A DNA stretch of 64,000 nucleotides from Bedellia somnulentella (GCA_963576735.1 OY755181.1:3782001-3846000); one strand, 5' to 3'; positions 52,829 through 63,834 are shown, numbered from the stretch's first letter. Numbers and translations: made by a program. The notes: generated by a model not told the origin, from the sequence alone.

Positions 52829-53068
52829 TACATACATAGATAAACTCACGGCTGTAAATCCCTAGTAGCCAAAGCTTCGGAATAAGAATTTTCTCAAAAA
52901 CTTTTGGAAGATGTGTAAGGATAAGTTTGTAAAACAAAGGTTTTTGGTGATTGGTCTCCAACCACACCGCATAAAAACTACTTAACAAACCCCATACCCT
53001 TTAGTCGCGTCTTACGACACCCGTGGGTTGAAAGGGGTAGTGACATTCTAAGCCAGCACTACACGGGA
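52829..53068 (-). repeat. SINE family A copy A20
   Basis: AATACATACATAGATAAACT, CACGGCTGTAAATCCCTAG, TGGTCTCCAACCACACCGC, GCGTCTTACGACACCCGTGG, TTCTAAGCCAGCACTACACG. Confidence 0.9.
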
Positions 53069-53525
53069 CAAAGTATCTTAAATTCAATTACGTCTTAGTA
53101 GGAACTGTACTCCAAAGCAAGTCCACCTTTATAAATATACAATGTAACGGAACGCAAACATGCTAAACGGCATAATTAAGTCAAATTTTATTCAGTAGCC
53201 ACACATTAAATGTTCAACATGAAAACTTCAACCTTCATCACGACTAATACAAAATTCACTGAGCGACCGCAAGCCGGCTCCCGAAATGTATTTGTTTGCG
53301 CATTTCAAAATTTCACCAAGGTATTTTCATGAAACCGCCTCTACCTGCGTTGTTTATAGTGGTGCTGTCTGCGACAGTTTTACGGTTGTCCAGGAGAGAA
53401 GAACAGTATACTCTGCCTTGCTTTGCGCGCTGTCAAATATCTGCGAGGGGAGATTTGAATTGAAGATTATGCATTAGTTTATGGTGTGATAGTTTTTTTA
53501 TTTGTTTTATCTAACAAGGATAGAC
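53069..53525. other. Non-coding, nothing recognised
   Basis: A 63-codon frame at 53286-53477 shows no recognisable domain. Confidence 0.3.
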
Positions 53526-53715
53526 TTACATAAATATGCTCACAACTATATATCCCAAAATAAAGAAGCCAGAGCGTGAGAATTAAAAATACCTCAGCGA
53601 AGCGTTGAAGTTTAGTTTGGAAACGATTTTACTCGTAAATAAGTGCTGCATCTACAGCCACATCACCCAACTATAAACTTATAGCCTTAGTATGTTTCGT
53701 CACAATCCTCGTATG
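53526..53715 (-). repeat. SINE family A copy A21, degenerate
   Basis: ATATGCTCACAACTATATAT, AAGCCAGAGCGTGAGAATTA, ACCTCAGCGAAGCGTTGAAG, CCACATCACCCAACTATAAA. Old copy. Confidence 0.6.
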
Positions 53716-54917
53716 GCAACCAAGCCACAAGCTGCAACTACTTATTTAACGTTCAATTAGTCTCATTTAAAATTCAATTTGACTAATTCAACGTTAAAGC
53801 CTTTCGATATACTCGTTGATTATGTAAATAAAAGTTCCCAAATTTATGATTAGTTATCTTTACTCATATCCTTCCTCTACGTTACACCTCAGGAAATTGG
53901 CGAGATAAAATGTCTGCGGAGCGTATACTGTCAAAACAAACGTATGATATCGAGCAAAGTATTTATCTCGAATGCGCTCGGAGGCAATACGATTCATAAA
54001 ACTGAAGTATGAGAGGTCTTGGTGTTTATTAGCTAGTGGGTCGTGGGATGGTCTATTTATCTAGTGTGGTTTATTAGTTTTGGTTTGCGACTGTAGATTT
54101 AGATCACAGATTGGAAGTATGGGATGTTTTTTAAGTAAATTTGTGAATTTCAGGTTAAGGAAGTTATTGTTATATTTTATGCCTTTTTGGTGTTATCGCC
54201 TAGAATATAAGCCTTGTTTTTGTATATATTTTTAAATAATAAAATATAATCATAACTTCGTATTATTTTTCAGTCACTATCAATAAATATAATTCTCGCA
54301 GCTTTTATATCTAAAATATAATAAAAAACTTCAACTAAACTGTTTTCGCAAAAAAATGATCATTTTATCTTAGCATGACATAATCATGAAATAACTCCAT
54401 TAATACAAGCTTTGTTCGATGGACATCATAATTTATATTCAGACTGTCCTACTGAACAATTAATAACGAATTGTCGCTTTTGTTCACCCATCAGGGCGTT
54501 TGATGTCATGACAAATGACGAGAGATATTAACTTTGTATCTTATATCTAGGGGAAGCGTTTCATTATAATTTTGTGTCGTGTAAATGAGGAAAATGGAGA
54601 TTCTTGTCATTTTATATGTTAAATAAATATGCCTTGCTAGTAATGTGGTATGAAAAAGGTACATTATTTATTTAATCAGACAACAGGGGTCCATACTATA
54701 GTGTTAGTAACATTATTACCTTAGCCTATGTTAGTAAACGAAATTATTTAAGTTTGATCAGTCAGTGAGCACCCGCGCAAGGTGCTGCATTATAGAAGAG
54801 CTACCCTCTATGGCCCTGCTATGGTCCTCAGGATAGAGTTAGGGTTAGTTGTATTTTAAGTAATAATATTAATAATCTAAGTTTTGAACTCGTGTGCAAT
54901 TTTTCACATCATTTTCG
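53716..54917. other. Non-coding, nothing recognised
   Basis: AT-rich 1.2 kb with no supported gene or repeat end. Confidence 0.35.
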
Positions 54918-55153
54918 AAGTCGGCTTAGAATAACACTACCCCATTTCTACCCGTGGGTGATCGTAAGAGGCGACTAAGGGTATAGGGGCTTTTTAAGTG
55001 ATTTTTGGGCGATGTGATTGGAGACCCGTCACCAAAAACATTTATTATTACCATCTTTTCCCCAATCAACTTCCAAAAGTGGCTGAGGAATTTCTCATTC
55101 CAAAGCTCTGGCTACCCCGTTAAGGGATTTACAGCCGTGAGTATATGAGTATG
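54918..55153 (+). repeat. SINE family A copy A22
   Basis: AAGTCGGCTTAGAATAACAC, GTAAGAGGCGACTAAGGGTA, GATTGGAGACCCGTCACCAA, CTCTGGCTACCCCGTTAAGG, TTTACAGCCGTGAGTATATG. The first 10 bp of the head is lost. Confidence 0.9.
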
Positions 55154-55634
55154 AGATGAGCACCTATCATAAATTTTTAACCTCTGCAATTATAACACCA
55201 TGTAGCTTATATACGTTTGCAATACTCTAACGATGAGAGTAAATAATTTGCAATTATTTTTGCTTCTAGTTTTTAATAAAACAGCATTCTTTGCCACTGC
55301 CGAGACATCCTCATTAGTTGAGAGAACGCCAACAAAAACATGCTCCAAAGTCAACTACGAAATCATTTCATTTTGTCGTCGGGTTAAACTACATATTTAG
55401 TTTTCCAATTAGCACTTGCTCTGTTTTTATTTTAGTAGTTTATTTAAAAAAAAGAAATGTCAGCTTATTTTTTTCTTTGTGTTGTTTGGTCGTATATTTT
55501 CTGACTTAGTAACATAATATGCACGTTTTGTTAAGCAAAACGCGTTAAATATCTAAGGTTGGTATTAGAATGGGCCTTTTTAATTTTTTGCTACTAACTA
55601 TCAATGGACGTCAATGTGATAATATGAATTTACT
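55154..55634. other. Non-coding, nothing recognised
   Basis: A 63-codon frame at 55318-55509 has no recognisable domain. Confidence 0.3.
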
Positions 55635-55830
55635 AACATAGAATCACTGCTACAAATCTCAGCCATGTGGGATTCCACAAGATGTATTCCTTCAACGTAA
55701 AGATTTTTGCTAAACTAACCTAATATGACTTAAAGAAAGCTATATTGGTGAAGGCAGACTAAGGATTTGACCGTGCATCTCCTGTATGCGAAGTGGCGGT
55801 ATTCACACTGAGTTATCAAGGCGTTATGGA
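55635..55830 (-). repeat. SINE family B copy, old
   Basis: CTCAGCCATGTGGGATTCCA, CAAGATGTATTCCTTCAACG, AACCTAATATGACTTAAAGA, TTGGTGAAGGCAG, GATTTGACCGTGCATCTCC and GAGTTATCAAGGCG follow the B order through to the head. Confidence 0.6.
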
Positions 55831-55861
55831 CACAACTTTATTGAAATAAAATATACGACAA

Positions 55862-55935
55862 TGTCACGTGATGTTCAGAAGTATTAGTACCTCTGCCAAC
55901 CCCTACGTGGATATATGGCCTAAAAATTTGAGTTT
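55862..55935 (+). repeat. SINE family B 3' end, 5'-truncated
   Basis: GTCACGTGATGTTCAGAAGT, ATTAGTACCTCTGCCAACCC, CCTACGTGGATATATGGCC, then decay. Confidence 0.75.
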
Positions 55936-55985
55936 GGGAGGGTAAAAATATGTGAATGAAACTATAAATGCAAGTTTATCAATAT

Positions 55986-56662
55986 ACATACATACATACA
56001 TATACTCACGGCTTTAAATCCCTAGAAATGAGATCCCTCAGAAAAGTTTGTAATGTAAGGTGATGTGATCGTGTGAGGAATGATGTGATTCGTGAAAGGT
56101 GTGGTGTAAAAGATGATATTGTAAGAAAGATAGAAAAAGGAATGTTGAGATGGTTTGGGCACATAGAGAGGATGGATGACAGTAAAGTGGTGAAAGAGAT
56201 ATATAGAGCCAATGTGGAAGGTAATGTTAGTAGAGGACGACCTCGGAGGACACATTTAGATCAAATAGAAAATGTGCTCAAAAAGGCAGGTGTCCGAAGT
56301 ACGAAGAATAAAAGAGCATGTATGAAAAGATTGATGGATGTGAATGAAGCTAGAGAGGTTTGCCAGGATCGTACAAAGTGGCGATCGATAGTCTCTGCCT
56401 ACCCCAATGGGAACTAACGGCGTGAGAATATGTATGTATGTTTAAATCCCTAGAAGGGGTAGCCAGAGCTAAGGAATTCGAAATGCCTCAGCCACGTTTG
56501 GAAAGTTGAGTGGGGAAAAGATGGTAAAATAAAGGTTGTTGGTGATGGGTCTCCAACCGCATCGCCCAAAAATCCCTTAATAGCCCCAATACCGTTAGTC
56601 GCCTCTTACGTACACCCACCGGAAGAAATGGGGTAGTGCTATTCTAAGCCGACACTACACAG
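55986..56662 (-). repeat. SINE family A copy A23, split by an RTE insertion
   Basis: The tail part (55986-56027: CATACATATACTCACGGCTT) and the rest (56441-56662, ending TTCTAAGCCGACACTACACA) are separated by 413 bp. TTTAAATCCCTAGAA is present at both joints. Confidence 0.95.
56028..56440 (+). mobile_element. 5'-truncated RTE LINE inserted in a SINE, 15-bp TSD
   Basis: 413-bp RTE 3' end flanked by TTTAAATCCCTAGAA (56013-56027 and 56441-56455). An in-frame region at 56073-56417 encodes RERCGVKDDIVRKIEKG, LRWFGHIERMDDSKV, RGRPRRTHLDQIENVL, EAREVCQDRTKWRSIV and SAYPNGN. The tail is ACGGCGTGAGAATATGTATG. No stop interrupts it. Variable-length duplication and 5' truncation are hallmarks of target-primed insertion. 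Confidence 0.95.
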
Positions 56663-56749
56663 TACTACCAATATATTTCGTTAAAAAGATGAATAAAATG
56701 AAGGAATAATAGTGATAATTTGCTTTATATTACTACTACTACTTACTTA

Positions 56750-57008
56750 CTAGCTGACCCAACAGACTTCGTACTGTAAATTTGCTTATGCCAAACTTTA
56801 GGCGTTTTTTTCCGGTACTCTGAGTTCAATCAGGCGTGAATATTTTATTAATCCAATTTCCCCGGTATAAAAAGTATTCTATGTCACAATTTGGGTCATT
56901 GTCTAGCATTCTGCCAAACTTTATTCATATGCATTATGTTCTTGAGGAGCCTTTTTGCCTTAAGCTCACAAACATCTAAACTTTCACATTTATTATATTG
57001 ATAGAATG
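56750..57008 (+). repeat. Dispersed repeat D copy
   Basis: CTAGCTGACCCAACAGACTT, CGTACTGTAAATTTGC, CCCGGTATAAAAAGTATTCT, CATTGTCTAGCATTCTGCCA, ACATCTAAACTTTCACATTT, ATATTGATAGAATG. Confidence 0.6.
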
Positions 57009-57411
57009 TAACGTAATTTATCAATTCTGGGTACCAATACCAAGCTAATGAATATAAAAAGACTGAGATAAGTTCAAAAATCTAATGCAATTGAGCAGTT
57101 TCAAACTTATGTCCAGTAGAATCCAGTTCGTTTAGAAAACATTCCAATTCATTTCTTTGGGTTTTCTCGTTTTATCACATTCTAAGAATCTATCTCTTTC
57201 TATTGTAAACAATAAAATGAGATGGCAATCATTGACGTCTACTTATTTGAATGTTATTGTTGAAAAGGGTATATGAAGGCATATGCTGTAGGTTTTGGCT
57301 GGAGTCCACTAATTCTCAACACGGGTGCTCGATACTCACACAATGTCGAAGTTTATTAGAAAACTTTCGATTTATAGTGTTTTATATGAAGTGATACTTC
57401 AACTTTTTAGC
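57009..57411. other. Non-coding
   Basis: No feature recognised. Confidence 0.3.
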
Positions 57412-57615
57412 GATGAAGAAACCCACGCGGCTGGGTTGTGCTTAGCCATGTGATAGTGTATTTGTACAAAGGGATGCCAGGCTTTCCCCTATTATGTAAA
57501 TACGCTGTATATGCAAATAGTGGTACCTTGAACACTAGGCAAAAAATACTCAGTGACGTTGAAAAATATTAGTTTTTCTCCAACACGTCCGGGATACACG
57601 GCAAAAAATATTTTT
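57412..57615 (+). repeat. SINE family B copy, old, head missing
   Basis: GAAACCCACGCGGCTGGGTT, GCTTAGCCATGTGATAGTGT, TTTGTACAAAGGGATG, CCTATTATGTAAATACGCTG, CTTGAACACTAGGC, CACGTCCGGGATACACGG. Confidence 0.65.
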
Positions 57616-58119
57616 TAGTAAAAGCATTTATCAAATAATACTAAGTGGAAAAATCAATTATAATAATGTAATGTAATGTAACAAAACTATTTTCAGACCG
57701 AAAATAACTAGAAAAGTAAGTGAAGCATTAATTAATAATTTCAAAAAGATTGTTACATAAACAGCCAAGTTTCTTTTGTCATTGATAAAGTGACCGCCTT
57801 TGTGTACTTAGTCCTAGTGATCTGTACCTATATAAAAACATTGTAATTGTATGCAATAAAGTGGAATAATAATAATAAAGATTCATGGTGCGTAAGAATT
57901 GGGTGAGAATTCTACTCGCACTTGACTAGTTGTTTCAGTTCGTCAAAGAACTATATAATTACATCAGTAATTTGTATCTAAGTTGTAAAGATTTCTAGCA
58001 ACCTCGAGACCAGTGCGGACTCACTCGCTAACTGGTATTAGAACCATCACAACATCCAACACGGTGGTATCCAAATGTTTTTCTGACTAAGTATAAATAC
58101 AAAAATATGGAAAACTCGT
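57616..58119. other. Non-coding
   Basis: GTATGCAATAAAGTGGAATA followed by ATAATAATAAAG (57848-57882) may be another LINE tail. No gene. Confidence 0.3.
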
Positions 58120-58263
58120 TTCCAAGAAGCAGGTGACCAAAGTATGAATAATAAAAAAATATGTATGAAAAGGGATGTGAAAGTAGCTAGAGAGGTTTGC
58201 CAGGATCGTACAAATAGGAAACCTAATAGGAACTAAAATGGTGTGAGTTTATGTACGTATGAA
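58120..58263 (+). pseudogene. RTE LINE 3' end, degraded
   Basis: CCAAAGTATGAATAATAAAA, GCTAGAGAGGTTTGCCAGGA, TCGTACAAATAGG, ATAGGAACTAAAATGGTGTG, TTATGTACGTATG. Internal deletion removes the SAYPNGN coding part. Confidence 0.7.
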
Positions 58264-58592
58264 AAAGACAATCAAAATAAATTAGAAAAATGTATGTGCT
58301 TAGTATTATTGACCCAAATACAATTATTTTCTGCTAAGTCAACAGAAAAACAGCAAAGGAGGCATAAACCGATTATTAGGATAGAAAGAGGATAGCATTG
58401 GACGAATCTGACGTCTGTTTTTTATTTGTATCTCTTCTAATTGAGACTGAGTAAGTGACAATTGTGCATGATATGCGAAAGTTGCTGTAGAAAGCTACAT
58501 TATTAAAGGATACTACAGAGAAGCAGCAAGAGCAGATTACAGGTAGTGTTGTCTATCAATTATCAAATTACTACACATCTCTTATGAAACTT
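58264..58592. other. Non-coding
   Basis: No feature recognised. Confidence 0.3.
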
Positions 58593-58720
58593 AGCGTGAT
58601 GATATATCGACTACAGCAGTCCTGAACAGTGAAGATTACTCATTTAGAAAGTATTTTCTCGATCGGCTCAGCTTTGTCAAAGTTACAAACTTTATCTCTC
58701 TATTATATTAGTCTATATAC
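58593..58720 (+). repeat. Dispersed repeat E, partial and old
   Basis: AGCGTGATGATATATCGACT and GCTCAGCTTTGTCAAAGTTA with TTATATTAGTCTATATA follow the 50.4-50.7 kb copy. Confidence 0.45.
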
Positions 58721-59081
58721 ACGTAAAGATAGTGTTAGTGTTAAGACTTATGTAAACTAGAGTCAAATCTCCCAGATACAACGCCATAAATATGCACCCA
58801 CATTCGAAATAGGAAATTGTAAAGTGATAAAGAGTCCGCTTTCTAAATCGATTTGGCTTCAAGTAGCCGACGAGGTAGCGTGTGCCAACAAACGTATACG
58901 AAGATTCGTTTAACCCGAACGAATTATTTCTTTACTTAAACCGTCGCCAATGTTAGTTTTAATTAAGTATTTTATTTGGCTGCTTTATTTTTAATTGCTG
59001 TAGATTTTGAACTTTTCTTGGTTTAGTGTGTATATCTTTGCTAGTTAAACTTTATTATTTTATATTTTGTCGTGCCGGGTC
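58721..59081. other. Non-coding
   Basis: No feature recognised. Confidence 0.3.
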
Positions 59082-59300
59082 GTCTAGTGCTGGCTTAGAA
59101 TATCACTACCTCTACCTACCCTCGGGTTTCGCAAGAGGCGACTAAGGGTATGGGGCTTTTTAAGTGGTTTTTGGGCAATGTGGTTAAAGACCAATAACCA
59201 ACGATACTTTATTTCTACCATGTAGTCACCTATCAACTTCCAAATGTGGCTGAGGAGTTTCTAGCTCTGAAGTTTTGGCTAAGTGAGTATACGTATGTAG
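59082..59300 (+). repeat. SINE family A copy A24
   Basis: TCTAGTGCTGGCTTAGAATA, GGCGACTAAGGGTATGGGGC, TATCAACTTCCAAATGTGGC, then TTTTGGCTAAGTGAGTATAC. The part between CTCTGG and GCCGTGAG has collapsed. Confidence 0.85.
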
Positions 59301-59600
59301 AATGCTAAGATTGTGTGGGTGCAAAGAGAGGATGGATGGAAGCGAATTGGCGAAAGAGATAAATAGAACTAATGTTGTTGTTTTGATAATGTCAGTAATT
59401 GATGACTATGGAGTACACATTTAGATCAAATAGAGAATGTTCTCAAAAAGGCAGGCGTCATAAGTAAGAAGAATGAAACAGAATGTTTAAAAATATTGTT
59501 AAAACGAAACTTGCTTCGCCAGTATCCAACGAATTGAAAGTGGCGGTCAATAGTCTCTGCCTACCCTATGGGGAAATAATGGCGAGAGTAAGTGTATTTA
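59301..59600 (+). pseudogene. RTE LINE 3' end, multiple indels
   Basis: AGAGAGGATGGATGGAAGCG, TTGGCGAAAGAGATAAATAG, ACACATTTAGATCAAATAGA, CTCAAAAAGGCAGGCGTCAT, GTGGCGGTCAATAGTCTCTG, CCTACCCTATGGGG, AATGGCGAGAGTAAG. It directly follows A24. Confidence 0.8.
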
Positions 59601-59687
59601 TCTACAGTTTATCATATTACGTTGGTTAACAAATCTTTACCAGACAATTATTCCCGCGAACAGCGAGGGATGACTTATAGCTTTAGA

Positions 59688-59903
59688 TTACGTTACGTTC
59701 ACGTTAGATTTTCGTTTAAAAAACTTGGACATTGAAGTAGGATTTTTTAAAAGTATTGGCAGTTTTAAGATTTCATAGGAAAGTTTGTTGAACACATGAA
59801 AGGAAAACTTACTATATAAATTGTGATGTTGTTTGTGGTTCAGAAAAGGTAAGTGCAACCGAGGCTCTAACTTTAAAGTTTTTATTCCTACTTGTGGATT
59901 CAT
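59688..59903 (-). pseudogene. Possible LINE ORF2 C-terminal remnant
   Basis: A 71-codon frame with SFHVFNKLSYEILKLP and a basic C-terminus resembles the last segment of some LINE ORF2 proteins. The evidence is thin. It could be chance. Confidence 0.25.
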
Positions 59904-61345
59904 ATTATTTTAATAGCACAAAATAAACTTGTCTCTAAAGAGAGCAGGTTAGCTTTTTAAGTTAAACTATGAACGAATATATTTTTTGCTTTAAAAAAAA
60001 ACTTGATGTTATTTACCCATTTTATTATTTGCGTAACAATGAGCGGATGATATCAAACAAGGGCTGTGGAAAAGATGCTCTCTATTTTTGATGACTTGCG
60101 AGTGCTCATTCTTTAACTGACGACGTCGCTTGTTTCGACTATTTGTTTAGTATGGATATGACTGTGTCAAAAATACTTGATTATTTAAAAAGGTTAGTTT
60201 AAGAAATTAAACCTTTTACCACTTCCGGTAAATAAGTAGTAAAAATATGTTACTTAAGCAATGACAATGACATACTAGAAGTCTTAGAGATAATAATAAA
60301 ATTTCAGTTTAAAAGTACAGATTGTCAAAAATAACTACATCTTTTATGGGTTTGTGTGTAAAATTTTATATGATGATATTTTAAATCTAACAGGAAAGAA
60401 ATTCAAAGTAATTATAAAACGCAGTCTTCATTTAAAAGCTTATTACAGTTTAAATCATTATATGATAGATGAAACTGCTTGGTGTCACCAGGGCTCTATT
60501 CAGGATATTTTCAGACATACACCAATATTGTAATATGACTAAGAAAAGATGTGTGTTGCTGATTTTCTTACGGGTTCTTCTCGTAACAACACACCTTCCG
60601 AATCCGAAGTAGAGTCAGTAGAGTAAGTTTAACTTATACGTAAGTTTGTGACGTTTAAAAAATAGAGCACAATTCTTTTTTTTTTTGAAATAAATATTTA
60701 TTATCTTTATCTTTTAATAAAACTATCTAGTAAAACAAGCTAAACAGCATACACATAACTTGGATGAGTGGGTGAGGTTAAAACTAAAATTCTACAAAGA
60801 AGTATTTTCATCATAAAAATACCCCAGTTCCTATTCCTCAACAGCAAACCTTAGGCACGACAGTTGCTTTATTTGAGACTGACAGAAACAATAATAAATT
60901 CGAGATATTAATTAAATTTATAAAATTTTATGTCTACATTACGCATCCATTACATTGAAATAAACTCAAAAACCTTTCTGGGTTCTGTCTTTCATAAAAC
61001 AATGCTAATGATAACAATTTTACACCCAGGCCGCCAGACTTGACCTCTGCAATTGTTTTCAGAAAATAGGCGTTCCTTATACCAATTCTACTATCTTGAA
61101 ATTAAATGTTTAAATTACTGCTCATTAATAACATTCACATTGTAATTTGTTTGGTCTATAATCGAGAAGAATGTATAAATTTACTCACTTTCACTAACTG
61201 GTGTATATATTAAATAATATAAGTAAATTTACAAAATAAGTTTAAAAAAAGTACAATTAAAGCTAAGTAGTAATAGATTTAGTTCGTGCAACTAACATTG
61301 ATTGTGGCAACGTTCAAACATAATTATTGCAATATTTTAAATCTT
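59904..61345. other. Long non-coding stretch
   Basis: No supported gene. TTTCTTACGGGTTCTTCTCG and CACACCTTCCGAATCCGAAG (60563-60609) resemble coding-derived debris of a Lepidoptera retroelement, not assignable. Confidence 0.35.
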
Positions 61346-61745
61346 TTTGTTCATGAAAACCTCATGAACAAAAAGTTACCATATTACTAATAAAAAAAGA
61401 ATAAATTTCGCCACAGGCGGGAATCCTTCCTTTATTTATTCTTTATTTATTAGTAATAATCCTCACATGAGGTTTTCATAAACAAAAAGATTTAAATTAT
61501 GAAATAGTTAGGCGTTTTCAACATTTGCATTCTATCTGAAAAAGTAGACAAGTGGCCTTTCGAATTAGTAATAATTCGGAGGTAGGAAACGCAAACACTA
61601 CTTAAACGTGTAAAAAAGAAATAAAGGATAGAAGAATTTCGCGCTGGCAGCCATTGACACGGTAGCTCAATTGGCAGAGCGACGGGGCGTATACCCGAGG
61701 TCGCGGGTTCGATTCCCGCCTGTGACGAAATATTTCTATCCTTTA
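61346..61745 (+). repeat. Repeat family C copy 3, carrying a tRNA-Tyr-like segment
   Basis: ATTTCGCCACAGGCGGGAATC (minus its last base, 61405-61424) recurs inverted at about 61712-61731 with one mismatch, at the outer edge of the tRNA-like segment. Inside are TAATAATCCTCACATGAGGT, GTTAGGCGTTTTCAACATTT, AAGTGGCCTTTCGAATTAG, GGAGGTAGGAAACGCAAACA and GGATAGAAGAATTTCGCGC. Left of the first inverted repeat, GTTCATGAAAACCTCATG (about 61350) mirrors the ATGAGGTTTTCATAAAC inside, giving a hairpin-like 5' side. Confidence 0.7.
61656..61726 (+). other. tRNA-Tyr(GTA)-like cloverleaf in repeat C
   Basis: 71 nt. Acceptor GACACGG / CTGTGAC (one A-A mismatch, one G-T). D arm TAGCTCAATTGGCAGAGC. Anticodon arm CGGG-GCGTATA-CCCG with GTA in the anticodon place, but C instead of T before it and a mismatched bottom pair. 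T arm GCGGGTTCGATTCCCGC perfect. A box GCTCAATTGGCAGAG and B box GGTTCGATTCC could still recruit pol III. The defects and repeat context favour a tRNA-derived repeat over a working gene. Confidence 0.6.
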
Positions 61746-61901
61746 TTTATTGCAATATTTGTACTATTACTATACTACAAGAACGTAAACAGGAGCCAAA
61801 AAAGGAAGGATTAAGAAAGAAATTCTGTAATTTTTACAAAGACTGCCGAAATAATTACCCTTTCTTTTGGCTTTATCGTAGTCGGGTAAAAAAACTGAAC
61901 G

Positions 61902-61982
61902 TGACAATAGTTTCACGTGAGGTTAAGAAGTATTAGTATCATTACCACAACCTTGGGGATGAACAGCCTGAACGTTTGACTC
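61902..61982 (+). repeat. SINE family B 3' end, 5'-truncated
   Basis: TTTCACGTGAGGTTAAGAAG, TATTAGTATCATTACC, CAACCTTGGGGATGAACAGC, CTGAACGTTTGA. Diverged. Confidence 0.65.
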
Positions 61983-62765
61983 TCGAGTGAAAAAATCTAT
62001 CAGAAAAGTGATTTCTTTTGCAGGAAAAATCTGTCGAAAATTCCACACGAAGATTTAGTAGAATATGTACCAGTTTCTTGTTGATAAGTACGATGAGTCA
62101 GCTCGTTAGCGTCTCAGCTACTTTTTCATCCATTTCATTCAAAGCAATGCCTTTTTCTTTGTTTCATGACAGATGCCATTATTGTAGCCTTTAAAATAAT
62201 AATATTATTATTAGTCGGTTCATATTATATTATAGTAGTAGCCATATTTTCTATACTATACTAATAAATTCTGCACACCCAGCAAATAAAGTGTGTTGAG
62301 TTATTGTATGATAATTTAACGAATTAAACGTCTTTTCAAGAAATAAGGCATTGATTCAATAATATGTAATTAATTGGAACGAAGCTCCATTTACCCCCGA
62401 ATTTTGTATTTCGTATGGAACCTTACTCCTCCTAAACGGTATATCCGACTTTAACCAAATCAAGTCAAAGGCCATATCATGGACCAGGTTGTGACGGAGA
62501 GATTTTTCATATACCAATACAAATAATTTTACCATTGAGGAATGATCACCTTTTTATGTTTACCATGTAAAACAAAGGAAAACTATTGTAAACTAATCTG
62601 CCATCTCTTTAATTTTGTTCAGCTTTCGCTCCAAATTTCGGCATGCAAAACCTTATTGCCCACCTAATATTTAACTGTTTTTATTAATATTGAATTAGAT
62701 AAAAAGAATGTGTACGCGCATATTTTTAATAACAAAAAGTTTTTCACGAACAAATACTTTCTATA
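61983..62765. other. Non-coding, nothing recognised
   Basis: No supported gene. Confidence 0.35.
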
Positions 62766-62805
62766 TACGCCTGTCGAAGCTGCATGTAATTTATTTATTT
62801 ATGTA

Positions 62806-63041
62806 GCTGTGTAGTGTCGGCTAAAATAGCACTACTCCATTTTTTCCGGTGGGTATACGTAACAGGCGACTAAAGGTATTGGGGCGATGCGGCTGAAGAC
62901 GCATCACCAACAACCTTTATTTCACCATCTTGTCCCCACTCAACTTTCCTAAATTGGCTGAGGAATTTCTAATTCCTTAGCTCTGGCTACCCCTTTCAGG
63001 GATTTATAGACGTGAGTAGAGTATATGTATGTATATGTATG
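62806..63041 (+). repeat. SINE family A copy A25, 10-bp TSD with extra 5' bases
   Basis: TACGCCTGTC at 62766-62775 and 63042-63051. The conserved head (CTGTGTAGTGTCGGCTAAAA) starts 30 bp after the left duplication. Tail TATAGACGTGAGTAGAGTAT and (GTAT)n. Confidence 0.9.
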
Positions 63042-63051
63042 TACGCCTGTC

Positions 63052-63507
63052 AAAAATTGCACAATCGAGTACTGCTGGCTAGTTACGAAGATATATGAAA
63101 CCACACCAAAATAAAAACCGACAGCCAAAATAATTACTCCATTGAATAAATCTTCATTCGTAGTAGCTTTTAAGCGTTAATGAAATATGCATCATCTTCC
63201 CAAAGCTATTGAACTATGGACTTCAAACTGTCCAAACGGCAATATGCAATATCCAAAACGATTCCACAAAATCTGTGAAGATTGGGCAATAAAAATGAAA
63301 TGCATACCCATTTCGAGATTATACCTCAGAACTGGAGGAAAGCCAATACGCTTAAAACATTGGTATGTTGTTTTAAATAATGTGCCACCTTCTAGTACCA
63401 CTATTAGGATTTAACACACTCTCATTGATTTATACATAGATGTAATTGTGAGGTTTCATTTATCCATTTGTTATAATTTTTGATATTCATGCTGAATGCA
63501 TAGATAT
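63052..63507. other. Non-coding, nothing recognised
   Basis: A 75-codon frame at 63187-63414 has no recognisable domain and no supporting context. Confidence 0.3.
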
Positions 63508-63682
63508 ACTCACGGCTATAAATCCTAAAAAAACTCCAGCAAGAACCCCAGAACATGGGAGCTAATAATTCCTTAGCTACATTTAAAATTGAGTGTGAAT
63601 GAAATCGCAAAGTTGATGAATGGTTAAGTTAAAGATTAATGGGTGGTGGTGGGTCTCCAGCCAACATTGGCAATAAAATTTC
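63508..63682 (-). repeat. SINE family A copy A27, degenerate
   Basis: ATATACTCACGGCTATAAAT, GGGAGCTAATAATTCCTTAG, CTACATTTAAAATTGAGTG, GGTGGGTCTCCAGCCAACAT. The head half is lost. Confidence 0.7.
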
Positions 63683-63834
63683 GGTTGGTTATTAATTAGT
63701 AAACTCAGAAATATTTTATAATCTTAATGCACTTGAGAATATTAGAAGTTATTGCAATGTTAAGACTCGTTATCTAAATGTTGACTTTGACCAATGATAA
63801 GTAATCAAATTGTACACACATAATCCTCTTCAGC

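Noticed and set aside
61656..61726. Functional tRNA-Tyr gene
   Set aside because: Acceptor mismatch, no T at the base before the anticodon, no intron as expected for eukaryotic tRNA-Tyr, and embedding in a repeat family.
63187..63414. Small gene of 75 aa
   Set aside because: No domain, no flanking signals, and an equally long antisense frame exists over the same bases.
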